64,000 nucleotides of DNA from positions 10,507,857-10,571,856 of the forward strand of contig NC_047081.1 of the NCBI RefSeq assembly GCF_902459465.1, written 5' to 3'. This document shows positions 42,701-53,557 of the stretch, one piece after another; positions within the stretch are counted from its first letter, which is position 1, and every line of letters starts with the position of its first letter. The notes under the pieces are model-generated. The model ran no database searches, was not told where the DNA came from, and saw nothing but the letters and a program-made list of their open reading frames with translations. Made by a program: the position numbers and the translations under genes. This DNA comes from Asterias rubens (lineage: Eukaryota > Echinodermata > Asteroidea > Forcipulatida > Asteriidae).

Positions 42701-45700
42701 GACACAGTAGTAAAGCCACACCACACCTGGAGAATAAGAATAAATATAGTTACAATTAATAACTAAATCTTCATAGCGCATTTTTACAATCAGTGCGCTT
42801 TACATTAGTGCCTTGGTCATTGGGCCTATAACATTCCTGCAATCTTTTTCAGCTCCTTTTGGGCGTAAACGTCAAGGGCTGCCGTTCAGCTCTAAGGCTT
42901 TTCATACACAATATCAACTTTCTACTCTCACACGTACACTTTTATACCCCTGGGTGAAGAGAAGCAATTATAGTAAAGCATTTTGCTCAAGAACACAAGT
43001 GCCATGGATGACCGGGATTTGAACCCACACTCCAATAGAACTTGAATTCAATGCTCTTAACCACTTTGATGTTCTTTCCACCATGGATGCAAATACCTTT
43101 ATAAGTCTTATTTGACATACAACTTTATTGGTTCCACAATTTCTGGTACAAACTTAGAAACTTTTGACTTACCGATGCAGCGCAGTACAATCAGAGCCAT
43201 GGCGGCCGGGCTGTCATAGATAAACATGACATCCCGGGGGTCAAAGTTCGACTGAGCGTAGACATAAAGGAAGATGAACGTTCCTGCATAGAGGCATGTG
43301 AAGATGGCCAGCTTGATGCTGCCAGAGGTGCTTAAACGTCCTCTAAAGGAGGAGGGCAAAGAAGAAATACATTTATAAGAAACTAAGAGAGGTTTCAATG
43401 TCTCGTTATGAGTAGTCTGAAAATAACTGGTGGTTAACGACTCGGTGTTCGATCAGGATGCTCTGATCTGATGGTCTATGTTTCAAAATTTCAAATTTCC
43501 TACTAAAAATAAGAATGTCTCATAGAACACCCAGATATGCGTCTTCTATTCCTATGCAGAACAATTTCATCAGAAATTATTATATTCTTAAACTCTAAAG
43601 TCGTTCTCTTTGAAAAGTGGTCCGCCAATCAACGGACTCAGTATGAAAGTGCCCTGGGTAGCCATGGGATGAAAAAAAGTCCGAGGCCTCCCCAGGGCTG
43701 TATTTCACAGGGATATGGGATACAGTATGAAAAGGGCTTTATTAGGTGACATCACATCCACACCCCCCCCCCCTCCCCTTACAGCCACCTACCTGGTGAT
43801 TGTGTATCCCTTTCCCACCAGCATCAGCATCAGAACAAAGAGTACATCACCGAAAGATGACACAATATGTCCTGATAAGACACAAACACGGAAAATGGTT
43901 TGTTAGTAACACTTAATAAACTTAATGGCAATAAAAAGGTGTGGTTAGCAGCAGATTTCGAAAACATTATGAGAAACACTTCACTTACTTCAAAGTTATG
44001 TGGTTTTGTAAAAAGATCTCACTTTTTTTGTTGCAAATTTTAATCTGAGAAGCCTCGAACTGTCAGTCACAATTTACAAACTTCCTTATAGAGGTGGCCT
44101 TTACCAAGAAGAAAATGCCTCGATACTCTTGCATTTAAAAAAACGAAGCATCGATCAGGTCAGGCCTGCCATTTTGTTCAAGCGTCGAAAGTGTTTGGAT
44201 TTGTTTGCGATAAACACTCTTACCTGTGGTCTTCAGTCCAGGCATTTCAATGCCATCCCCAGCGAAGCTCGCTAAGGCGATGATGATGAATATAAGTGCA
44301 ATGAGCTGCATGCAGACAGATGCAAAGAAGAGCTGATAGGTAGAGTGCAACAGTCTCTGCTTGGCCAGTTGGACTGCAATCAAGAATTTTGTTTTTTAGG
44401 ATCAGTAGGATTTGAAACTTTGCAAGGTGGGTGTGATATTATTTGCTTTGGCCCACTTGGCTACACCCAGCTCATAAATATTCAGTATTGTATAATTTGC
44501 ATACAGCTCATGTCAAAGGTCACACCATGACCTGCATTCCCAGGTTTAGTAAATAAAATGTTTTCCCAGTATGGCAGCTCCTTTGCACATGGGTGTGTAT
44601 TTATTGTCCGTAAAACCCATGCCAAATACACCAAAGTGGGAGTATAATTAGGCGAGGTTTGTGGTAGCATCATGTGTAAATATCTTTTTAGTAGTGTTGG
44701 TTTTGAAAAGAAGCGAGTTGTCAACCGCCTTTTCTTTCAGAACCAACACTACTCAAAAGAGACTACACACTGGCGATATTATGGAAAACCTCACTTACTA
44801 ATAATAGGATCAATCATTTATTTCAATTTCCCAATGAAAGACAATTAATCACAAACACTTTTTGTTTGGGGTGGGGGTACAGTACATTTTGTAAAAAAAG
44901 CAAATAAAAATATGCTTACATCTATAATAAACTCCTGTCAAAGCCATGAGGAAGTAGAGAATGGCAAAGGCGATACTGGTCTGCAAAGTGACTGTGATAA
45001 TAGAGAGGGTATTAAATCAGGGACTTGTCGAACGAGGCAACTTTTAAAACACATTTGAACTTGGAGGCAACCAACTGCAGTGCCAGCAGAAGGAACACTT
45101 TGATAGCACAAGAGTCATTCTTCAACATCCCTAAGAAAAATATTTGAACACCTTCTTGGAGATTGCCTGGAACTGGTTGCCTGTAAATTGCCTCGTTTAT
45201 TGGCCATGTTACAGTGGGGCCAAGATATGGCATCAGTGTATTTTATGACCTGTTATTCTGGTTTGTAGAGCAGCTCAAAACAATAAACTAAAATGGATTT
45301 CTGTGATTTATTATAATTCTTATCTTTATTTGGAACACAAAAAAAAAAGACATATAAAACAAAGCATGACATTATAATCACAATCACAGAATACATTAAT
45401 AAAGAATATCAAAGTGAGAAGACAATAACGCAAGGTAAAATAGAACAAAACCATTACAGAAAAAAAGACAAAAATAATTAGAAGTTAAAATCAAAACTCA
45501 CAACGCTCATCTGCGGAGAAGTGTTTGTCGATGGGACGGTCTCCGTTCGTCATATTCAGTTTGTATTGCATGTAGATGCCTTGTCTAGGACTAATTCCAT
45601 TGCAGTTGGCAATGTTGATAAACCACCAACGGGCCCGGGGTGCCACAAAGTGGCGAGTCCCGGTACAGACCAGCATCTGCCAGAAACCAATTAGAAGATG

Positions 45701-48027
45701 TGAAAAGGTTTTTTTCTGTATAAGTCATGGTCCTTGACAATGTCCTGAGAACATTAACAATATTTCCTCGGCCACAGAGAGAAAGTAAACCCCACCTTAC
45801 CCCAGAGTGGGTTACACTTCTATAAACTTCAAAATCAAACTGTCAAACATGGTTTATAGTGGACCACAAAGCTAGTACACATGACCAACAAGTGCCACAG
45901 CTGGCACTCAAATCCAAACTCTCCTGATCAGAAGCACCAGAGCTTGAGGTGCTCTTAACCTTTTGGCCATGACATGTCAATCCTTGCCCTGATGCCCAAG
46001 CTTAAAAGAAGTTACAAGTTGTGTAGATTGGGAAGACTGGAGATTTTGAAGCATAAATGCTGTAGAGTATTTCATATGGGCCAGTAGAGACTGGATATAG
46101 TGTTGATCACCCATGTTTTACTGAAATATTGGAGGGGCTTGCTTTGGTGTGTGTTTTTAGAAACAGAAGCTGAGCTGAGCAACAGTAACTCACCTGCTGG
46201 CCATCCTCCGTCTTGTTCTTACAGTTGTGACTACTCAGAGTTGTCACAGCATTGTAATTTGACGGAATCTGCTCAAGCTTCTCAACGCAAGTCTAGAAAA
46301 GAAAAAAGAAAAGAAAAAAGACTCGTAATTCAAGTCAATATTGGACCTTCCTGATTCCTGACCTTAACACAATTTCACAAGCTCATAATGCTATAAATCC
46401 AAAAATACTGCTTTGAAAATTTCTTTGGTAAGCGAAAAATGAGTGAGGCACCACTTGCAACAATGTAAACTTTATAGAATTTTGGCTGGTAATTAGTAAC
46501 AAGATTTGTCTGTACTTTGCAAGTTTGTATGCTTAAATTGATTATAAAATTTGGCCTTGGTCATGCAATTGTAATTATGCTCACAGGTCAAAGTTCCAAA
46601 AGTTAAAAGTTAGCCAGACTTAATGGAAGATGCAGTGCTTTTGCAATGAAGAACAAAGTTACATTGAGTTGTCAACTTCTTATTTGTTTTCACCTTTTGG
46701 TCAATCTGTTGTAATTTGAAGAAATACATTTCAATAACTTACGAGTTTGTCTTGGTTGGCTCGTACATACGGCCACTGCGACTCAGCATCGTTGAAAAAC
46801 AGAACTTGGTAACAACAATCCTCCTGTACAAAAATGTTCAGAATTAGGATTTACCGAGAACACTCCAGCATTTTTTTTTCTTGACATATTTTCTTAATTT
46901 ATTTGAAAATTGTTTTGTACTCACTTCAATAACTTGTTCCTTTTCTATATCATTGTCTTTGTCTCAAAATTATTAAAAGGTAGAACTTTTCATTCAAAAG
47001 TTTATCTTTTCAAAGAATTACATTAGCCTCAGTTTTGAATGCTTAGGCTTTTGTTTGTTTAGCATTATCGCTTAGCTTTTAATTTGTGTACTAGTAGTAA
47101 AGGTTATCTTTTTCCCAGCCCAATTAAATCGTTCACTCTAACTAAATATGAAAAGAGATGATTTATTTTGTGAGCAGGAGCACTTTAAACATGATACAAA
47201 AATTTAACACAGAACTATAATGTTTTAATGGCCACTTACAGCGGGATACTTGTACTCATACCACAGTTGGCCAAGTTCATTCGGTTCGAACACAAAGCGC
47301 TCCAGGAATTCCATATCCTACAAACAAAACAAAATGTAAGAAGGGAACTTTTTCATGCCTAGTGCTGTAGCTAATTTTTTAAAAGCAAAGCAAACATTAC
47401 AATTTCTGTGAGTGGCTTATCAAGTGCTGAGTTGGCCTTCTATAAAATATAGAAATTGTAACCTAATTTATTGTAGCGCCATCACTCAGTATCAAATTGG
47501 GCCACAGTAGAATTGTATGTTTTGTCAATCAAAAGGCATAATTACATATTATTTCTACTGTCTTTTTTCTAAAGACTAATCTAACCTACTGTAAACTATT
47601 TATTAATATGTCATGGTTATCAATAATATTAATAAACAAAGTACAATTTAATTAAATTAGACAACATATTATATAGTCGACATCACATAGAAATATCGGA
47701 ATAAAATGAAAAATAAATAAACCAACAGCAAAACAAATTGCCATTATCATCACTGAAATGGTTTGGTCAAAGTTACTTGAAGCAAACTCAGGGAACCTCG
47801 TAAAAACTATCAAAAGCTGTCAGCGTGCGTAGCGAAAAAGAGACCCGGGCGGAGAGCCAACTTACACGGCAGGCCGGGCAGGCCGGGAAGGGCCGCGCCC
47901 GCTCAGAAATAGCAGCTGCACTCACCTTGCTCGTGTCAACCACTCCCTCGACGTACTTGCCGTCGATCACTGATGACGATGTTAACATCAGCACAAACGC
48001 TGTCATCAAAACAGCAACACAGGTCAT
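39718..48027 (-). CDS. TMEM145: TMEM145-family (GPR180/TMEM145) seven-transmembrane protein, complete, 15 exons
   Basis: Exons 5'-3' on the minus strand: 48027-47926, 47317-47240, 46823-46743, 46292-46194, 45676-45502, 44991-44920, 44373-44224, 43871-43793, 43342-43173, 42726-42570, 42283-42163, 41848-41720, 41285-41163, 40784-40716, 39951-39718; 1839 nt, 612 residues, all phases compatible. Residues 1-22 are a signal peptide. About 23-175 is a luminal/extracellular domain of the GOST type (KYVEG, FLERFVFEP, EDCCYQVLFF, ARWWFINIANC, KHFSADE). Seven hydrophobic segments follow between about 180 and 415, with family blocks LVGKGYTITR, YDSPAA, KFYVPFMLFF and IVNGIYWSAVF. The cytoplasmic tail (429-612) is rich in Pro, Ser and Thr and much longer than I recall in vertebrate TMEM145. 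GOST-fold proteins are proposed to act in secretory-pathway trafficking; the exact role here is unknown. Distinguishing TMEM145 from GPR180 rests on motif resemblance. Confidence 0.9.
40229..40638. mobile_element. Inverted-repeat element with TATAGGTTTTCTCGG ends
   Basis: Left TATAGGTTTTCTCGGTCAAA with TTCGG; right CCGAAATTGGCCGAGAAAACCTATA. Sub-terminal CAGCCAATTTC and AAATTGGCTG also pair. It is about 410 bp, located in the last intron of the TMEM145-family gene. Confidence 0.7.
42350..42600. repeat. Tandem duplication of about 110 bp covering a splice donor
   Basis: Two adjacent blocks share TTAGCAGAAA.GGGTAACCAGC, then AGTGTAGATTTGTTTGCCA or AATTGTAGATTTGTTTGCCA, and end ACTCACCTCTTA. 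The block nearer exon 10 of the TMEM145-family gene supplies its real donor (GT at 42569-42568). The other carries an extra copy of the same donor sequence about 100 bp into the intron. Confidence 0.75.
42787..43085 (-). repeat. tRNA-derived SINE (family S1), minus orientation
   Basis: On the minus strand it has an A-box-like AGTGGTTAAGAGC and a B-box-like GGGTTCAAATCCCGG, then GGCACTTGTGTTCTTGAGC. The latter is shared with the plus-strand copy at 50871-51185 (GCACTTGTGTTCCTGAGC). It lies in the TMEM145-family intron before exon 10. Confidence 0.65.
45870..45990 (-). repeat. Degraded tRNA-like SINE head
   Basis: On the minus strand, ATGGCCAAAAGGTTAAGAGC and later GGATTTGAGTGCC resemble A and B boxes. 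The body is too diverged to align by eye with the other SINE copies. Confidence 0.4.
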
Positions 48028-48811
48028 GTCAGACGGTGTTCAGATATCACTTTATCCACAAAAATCCAAGAAATCGCAGCAGAATTGCGAAAAATCACAA
48101 GAATTCTATCAGAACTTTGCACAAAATACATGGGATCCGAACGTCCCAAAAGCAAGTTTGTTTCTGTTTTATGCAAATTACCTGGAAACTTTAACATTAA
48201 TATTCATAAAGTGCGCCCTCTGTTGACAAGATTATTGTTTCGTCACCAAACGTCATAATGATAGTCAACCAATAGTCTGTTCACGTAATGTATCTTGAAA
48301 CAAACAAAAGAAAAGAGCAATGGTCATTTTTCATGATGCAAACAAAACAATTTTGATAATTAGGATGTAATACGTTGAGCAGCAAAATGTAACTTTTGTT
48401 TAGAGAGAGAGGATTTTTTTTTAGCGCTTGTATACGTGTGTGTGGCAGGAGATTTTTTTGTGGCCCCCAAACCATCCCCACCTCAGATATTATTTCGTCT
48501 GATAGTGATGTCTACTGATAGTGTCCTCTTTCGAATCCACATCATTCAGCATGTTCAATTGCAACATGGGAACACACACATCGGATGAATTTAATCCCCT
48601 ATACAAAATTGTTTAGGCCGATGGGATCCTCCCAAGTCCGATAAAAATGGAAATACAATTGTGGCGGCACATGCATCAATTAAAACACAAGCAAATCCTC
48701 ACCTAAATTGGTTAACACTTAAAGAAGGAAAATATTACGGTGCATAAAAAGTACACATAAAAATGAACACAGCTCAACAATTTTTGTTTGAATTCAAAAA
48801 TTCAAGTCTAA
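48028..48811. other. Intergenic spacer / promoter side of the TMEM145-family gene
   Basis: It lies between the TMEM145-family start (48027, minus strand) and the presumed 3' end of CFAP299. No TATA box or other named element was confidently recognised. The open frame at 47825-48226 on the opposite strand is a mirror of exon 1 plus flank. Confidence 0.4.
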
Positions 48812-48817
48812 TTTATT
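48812..48817 (-). promoter_or_regulatory. Candidate poly(A) signal of CFAP299
   Basis: TTTATT on the plus strand is AATAAA on the minus strand, about 870 bp past the CFAP299 stop. Nearer candidates are not canonical. Assigned by position only. Confidence 0.35.
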
Positions 48818-49199
48818 CATTTCATTACATAAATATAGAAAAAAAACGTTACTTTAAAAGTTACACAAGATTATAATTACATACAATGTTATCAAGCATA
48901 CCACTATGGAAACAATCTCTGCATTTAAAGATGTATTAACTCATGTCCACCAGTAAATAAATTTCTGATTGATAGTTAACTTAACTTGACCATGTCTTCA
49001 AAGCCTACAAGAAAAATATAAACAATAGCATTCCACACTTTAAGTATCCAGATTTCAGACAACATGTCCTGACGTATGGGTAATTTTAGCAAAAGTGACG
49101 TCATGGATTAGGGCAGAGTGCTATTGCATACATTAGGTTGCAGCTACAACTCTTTTTATACACTTTTTACAATACCTTTAAAATGACAGTTGCCACATG

Positions 49200-49460
49200 T
49201 GTCTTGCAAGAGGTCAAACAGTGTCATAAATGCCATGCCCCCGCCCCCTTTTTTTTTACAGGGAGCTGAAACAATTAAAGGAATGTTATTGGCCCAAAGA
49301 CCAGGGCACTAATTATAAGTGGTCAAACAAATGTCATAAATGCCATGCCCCCCCCCCCCGCACTTTTCCGGGGAGCTGAGACAAATTAAAGGATTGAGTG
49401 AGCGAATTGAACATTTTTGCAAAATGCGCTACAAGAACTAGCTATTATTATTATTATAAA
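49200..49460. repeat. Tandem pair of SINE-tail-like segments with C-rich tracts
   Basis: TGTCATAAATGCCATGCCCC followed by a C-run and GGGAGCTGA.ACAATTAAAGG occurs twice, about 110 bp apart. GGGAGCTGAGA and the following GCGCT word also occur in the SINE at 50871-51185. Probably duplicated SINE remnants in the CFAP299 3' UTR. Confidence 0.5.
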
Positions 49461-49680
49461 TACAAAACTTACAGTGTTTTTTCAGGTTTTTTTTTATGGT
49501 TCTGAAAATTAGGGGCAGAAGAGGAAATCAGTTGAACAGTTGAGAAGTTTTATGCCTGGTGTGTGGATTGCATTATGTTAGCTCATCCATTGAAAGCAGT
49601 AAGTGATTACTTCTTGCCTTTTACCAAGAACAATCTCCAAACATAAGCCCCCCTCCTTTCCAAATGACTGGCTAATCAGC

Positions 49681-52420
49681 TTATGTCTTCCGCCTTGTGA
49701 TGTGATCATAGATGACGACCTGCGTATACTGTGGGCAGGTCAGGGGTGTACGGGTTGAATTATCGCCAGGTGAGGCTGCCTGTTTTGGTGAAGAGAGGAA
49801 ATGAGGGAGGAAAATAAATTAGCAAAAAAGCTGAGAATTGTTTGCAAAGTCCACACAGAGTTTTTCAGGAATGCAACTCAAATTTCTTGATGCAACAGCC
49901 ACTCTGGTCAACTGTCTATTACAAAAATTAATTTCTTAAGGGCAAAACTCTTGGCCGACCTTGAACTTTGCTCTTGATCGGCCACAGCAGTTTCCCTCTG
50001 GTAAGGGGTAAAGGAAAATGAACATTTGTTTTGAAATTTTGCAAAGGGCACACCACAGCAAAAGCGCAGGGCATGACCAATGCTATGGGTGGCGTGTGTT
50101 AATTCCGATCCGACGCCTGCCTTGGTTTTGCGCTGAACTGTGAATCCCCCGAATAGCTCTAAGGTACTTACCTTTGGATCAACGTTTAAAATCTTGCGAT
50201 CTCTCTTGTTCTTGAAGAGCAGCCCTGATGCATTCTCCGCGATCACCTGGTAGTTTGGAGTCGGGTTGGAAGTCGAGGTTTGGGTCTCCCAGTTGTAGAA
50301 ACTATTCCACAATATAAATAAATAAATAAATAGTTGAATAAATATAAATCATGTTTTTGCTACACAATAGGTTTTCACTGGCACCAAGGCAATGACAAGG
50401 GGGCATGGAGGCAATCGCCTTCATTGCATCTGTGAAGTATCAGGCCTGCAAATTTTACGAGAAGTTGCCCATTTTTAAAAGAGTCATTCATTTCCTTCAT
50501 TGTCAAAGATCTTTCTTCTTTACCCCATTACCTGAGATCTGAGGGTCTGGGTAGGAGTCGTTTCCGGGCGGAGAAATACGGATCAAAGTCTTCGGTCTTC
50601 AGTCTGTGAGCGTAGTCGATGTAGCCGGAGATCTCTTGGCCTCGAGCATTCTTGTCTCGGATGAAGATAATGGAAGTCATCTTGCCACTCCGGTTTGCCT
50701 CTTCACGCTGGGCAAGTGCCTTCAGGAACGGATTCTTTAGCTCTTTGCCTGAGCTGGCGAGCGCTCTGATGATTAACAAAGAAGAGAAGAAGTACCCATT
50801 AAAAAAATCAGTCCAAGTAATCCCTATTTATAGAATTAACAATACAATACATTTGTGTTAGATAACTTCATTCCTGGGGTGTTGTGGCCAAGCGGATCAG
50901 AGCACTGAACTCAAGCCCTGGTGTTTCTGTTCAGCAGAGTGTGGGTTCGAGACCCGGTCTTGCACTTGTGTTCCTGAGCTACTACAACTGCGAACTCTCC
51001 ACCACCCAGCAGTGAACGGGTACCTGTGAGTGCAGAGATGGTTCTTGTGATTGATTTTAGCTTAGTGCACAGGGAGCTGAGATGGTTTAAGGAATGAATT
51101 AAATGTCCTAGTGACCCGGGCGGGGTAATAATATATTGGAGGCGCTTTGAGATGCCCTTCAGGTGTGAAAAGCGCTAACCTTTTTCTCTTTTGTATTTTC
51201 GTTGGTACTCACTTTTGTTGGCTTCTCTTTGAGAGCCTGCTTGCCTCTGCCGCCTGTTTCCTGGCTTCAAACTCCTCTCTCTTCAACACCTCACCGCTTC
51301 CACGGTAACCGAGTTCCACCAGCTGCCTTGCAAGTTCTTCATCCTGGAAACAATTTTGTCATTCTATAAATTTAACTTATCTATAACGTCAATCATTTTA
51401 AGTTTTGAAAGAACAACAAAATTGGTGATTGGTGAAATTCTGCCACCACTCTTTTGTTATGAAATAAACAAGTATCTATTAACTCATAGACCTAGTTACT
51501 GGGCGGCTGTACTCCTTTTTTTGAAATTTGTCCAGTCGTACAATTTTTTTTAAAAGTACAACAGGGTCTTATAAAAACAAATGAAATATTCCTTTTTTTG
51601 TAAAAAAAGTTTTTGAAAATTGTGGTCAAAAAATGTAAAATGTTCTAACTAACCAAGTTATAGGGCCTAATTTATAAATTATTTATTATAATTATTTATT
51701 GTTATCCAATGCAAAATTTGCAATTTTAACATTATTAATAAACATTTTTGAAGTATTTAAAAAAATACTGTATAATTAAATTTATTAGGGCCACAAATTT
51801 ATTTAATTTAGACTTTTTACTATTTTTAGTACACTGTCACTGTCATAAATAATAACATAATAAATTAAAGTAAAAATCCCAGTAATTTATCGTATTTCCA
51901 TGTCTAAAAATGAAATTTAAACAGTGTTTAATCATTATTATTCACTTTTATTTATAATAATTTCATTGATATTAAAAATTGATAAAAATGGCAAAGCAAG
52001 CCAAGCATACAAAGCCAACCGAAGGGAAAGGCAAAGCAAAAAGAAGGGGATGATCACTTAGGCCCCCTAATAATTATAATTTAAAAATTTAAATTGAATA
52101 ATGAACCATTCTACCTCCTCCATGAATGAACGCACTCATCTTTTTCGCCACATTGTTTATTCACTTTACTGTTTAAATCAAAGGGACTCACATTAGCTCC
52201 TTCATCGAGCTCCATGCACTGAAATTCCCATGCACCACTGACATACACACAAAAACAACAGAATCAAAAACCCAGATTTCCATCAAAACGAACCCCCAAA
52301 TCATCCGCTTACCTCGAGGTATAGCAAGTCTAAAGACGTAATTTGTGAGTCCAGAAATTCCTCATAGGTGTTGAACTCAGTGACGATATTGTCACTGCCA
52401 GATGTAACTTCTTCCTCCAT
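49681..52420 (-). CDS. CFAP299: CFAP299 (cilia- and flagella-associated protein 299), complete, 5 exons
   Basis: Exons 5'-3' on the minus strand: 52420-52313, 51343-51213, 50765-50532, 50301-50172, 49779-49681; 702 nt, 233 residues, all phases compatible. The length equals that of human CFAP299. Diagnostic family blocks are present from end to end: [13 protein letters not shown] and [17 protein letters not shown] near the N-terminus, [35 protein letters not shown] and [15 protein letters not shown] in the middle, [17 protein letters not shown], and [12 protein letters not shown] at the C-terminus. The protein is conserved in ciliated eukaryotes and is linked to sperm flagella and cilia; no enzymatic motif is seen. 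The start ATG at 52420 sits at the family N-terminus. The gene is head-to-head with the coiled-coil gene at 53558, with an X-box-like site between them. Confidence 0.97.
50871..51185 (+). repeat. tRNA-derived SINE (family S1), most complete copy
   Basis: The head TGTTGTGGCCAAGCGGATCA with GAGCACTGAACTC resembles a Ser/Leu-type tRNA A-box region. GTGGGTTCGAGACCCGG gives a B box. The body continues GCACTTGTGTTCCTGAGC, and the tail is GGAGGCGCTTTGAGATGCCC then GTGTGAAAAGCGCTAACC. It lies in CFAP299 intron 2, ending about 25 bp before exon 2's donor side, and gives no coding frame. Confidence 0.7.
51360..52300. other. CFAP299 intron 1, very AT-rich
   Basis: The first CFAP299 intron (51344-52312) is a long AT-rich run with many ATTATTTATT words and no recognisable repeat unit or open frame of interest. 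Confidence 0.5.
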
Positions 52421-52527
52421 CGAGAAAATGGTAGATTTATCAATATAAAAAAATAGCAAGTTGCAGATTGTGTACAAATTTTTCTCAGCTGAATAAAACT
52501 CGCAACCACAAAATGACCTTTGACATT

Positions 52528-52542
52528 ATTGCCCTTAGCAAC
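52528..52542. promoter_or_regulatory. RFX X-box-like site in a shared ciliary promoter
   Basis: ATTGCC-CTT-AGCAAC fits the RFX consensus GTNRCC(N0-3)RGYAAC at 11 of 12 fixed positions; only the first base differs. It lies about 110 bp upstream of the CFAP299 start codon (minus) and about 95 bp upstream of the first plausible exon of the divergent coiled-coil gene (plus). X-boxes bound by RFX factors drive cilia genes across animals, so its position suits co-regulation of both. Confidence 0.6.
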
Positions 52543-52634
52543 CGTAAGCCGGTTTGGTTGTCTGTTCTCTGACTCACTACGGTATTCCTTTTACATGATG
52601 ATATAGGATCGTTTATCAGACTAAATAAAACAGC

Positions 52635-52766
52635 ATGCTGACAACGCAGACGGACGCCCTCTACGGCTCAAAGAATTCGACGAGTAATAAACCAGTTGAG
52701 GTGAGAGAGAGAGTTCCAGTTTCTGGTATAAGAAGTGGAGGAGTTTCCCCTTTTTTGAAGAAGAAC
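52635..52766 (+). other. Probable 5' exon of the coiled-coil gene with an upstream ORF
   Basis: ATG at 52635 opens 44 sense codons that run to a consensus donor (AAC|GTAAGT). If spliced to the acceptor TTTCGCAG at 53458, the frame ends after five more codons (TGA 53474-53476), giving a 49-residue upstream ORF ahead of the main start at 53558. It could be part of a 5' UTR, an alternative first exon, or chance. I could not find an acceptor that puts it in frame with the main protein. Confidence 0.4.
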
Positions 52767-52905
52767 GTAAGTAATCAATGAATGGCCATTATAAAATGAG
52801 AAATTTGCTAGGTATTGAAATTAGTGGCCAAGTGTGGTATTTTCCTATGTTGCGTTTTGACGTCATTTTTGTTTGGTTGTTGAGACTTTGTTGTGTTGTT
52901 TATAA

Positions 52906-53117
52906 TTGATTGGGGTGTGTTGCCGTCTGTGTAGTGAGGGGGGGGGGGGTCAGAGTTCGGTGTCAGTAAGTAGTTGTGGTGGATTGGAAGGGAAGGGGGT
53001 CACTTGAAGTCAATGGAAGATTTAATTTTTGTATAACTAAGTTATATTCTTCCAAAAAAATCATACCTATTTAAAGAAAAAAAAATTCAGATTCAACAAA
53101 CAACAAGTTTGTAACAT
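52906..53117. repeat. Duplicated block, copy A (intron before the main start exon)
   Basis: It begins TTGATTGGGGTGTGTTGCCG and ends CAACAAGTTTGTAACAT. Apart from indels it is almost identical to 56944-57177. No terminal inverted repeats or tRNA boxes are visible, so it does not look like a standard transposon. Confidence 0.85.
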
Positions 53118-53557
53118 ACATGTATTTAAAAATGGCAATAATATTAATAACTACAAAGAAAACTATTTTTAACCAAATGAAAGTTGTTAATAAATTGAAT
53201 ACAAAAAGTTGCAAATGTTACCTATATATATATTTATATTGTTTATTTGTTGTTCAAGAAATTGTGGCTGTGAAAACAAAATCGGAATATTTGTTAAAAT
53301 CTAGCAACTTTTGTACAAAAAGACATGTCAAAATATTTCGTCAAAAAATGAAAAGTGAAAAGTTTTGTGTTTTGCTTTTACTTAGGTTGTTTTAATGTAG
53401 TTTGTTTCATCATGGAGGTAAAAATGGTTTCATCGACTTTTTTGTTTCTATTTCGCAGATGGAGTTCCAAAATTGAAATTGTAGAGGTCCACCTTTAATT
53501 CTGTCGTCAAAATACATAGCCTACAAAAATTGAGAAAGTGGTTGTTACATCACCACC

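Noticed and set aside
47825-48226. 133-residue plus-strand frame opposite TMEM145-family exon 1
   Set aside because: It overlaps the confirmed minus-strand first exon and its flank. No similarity was recognised.
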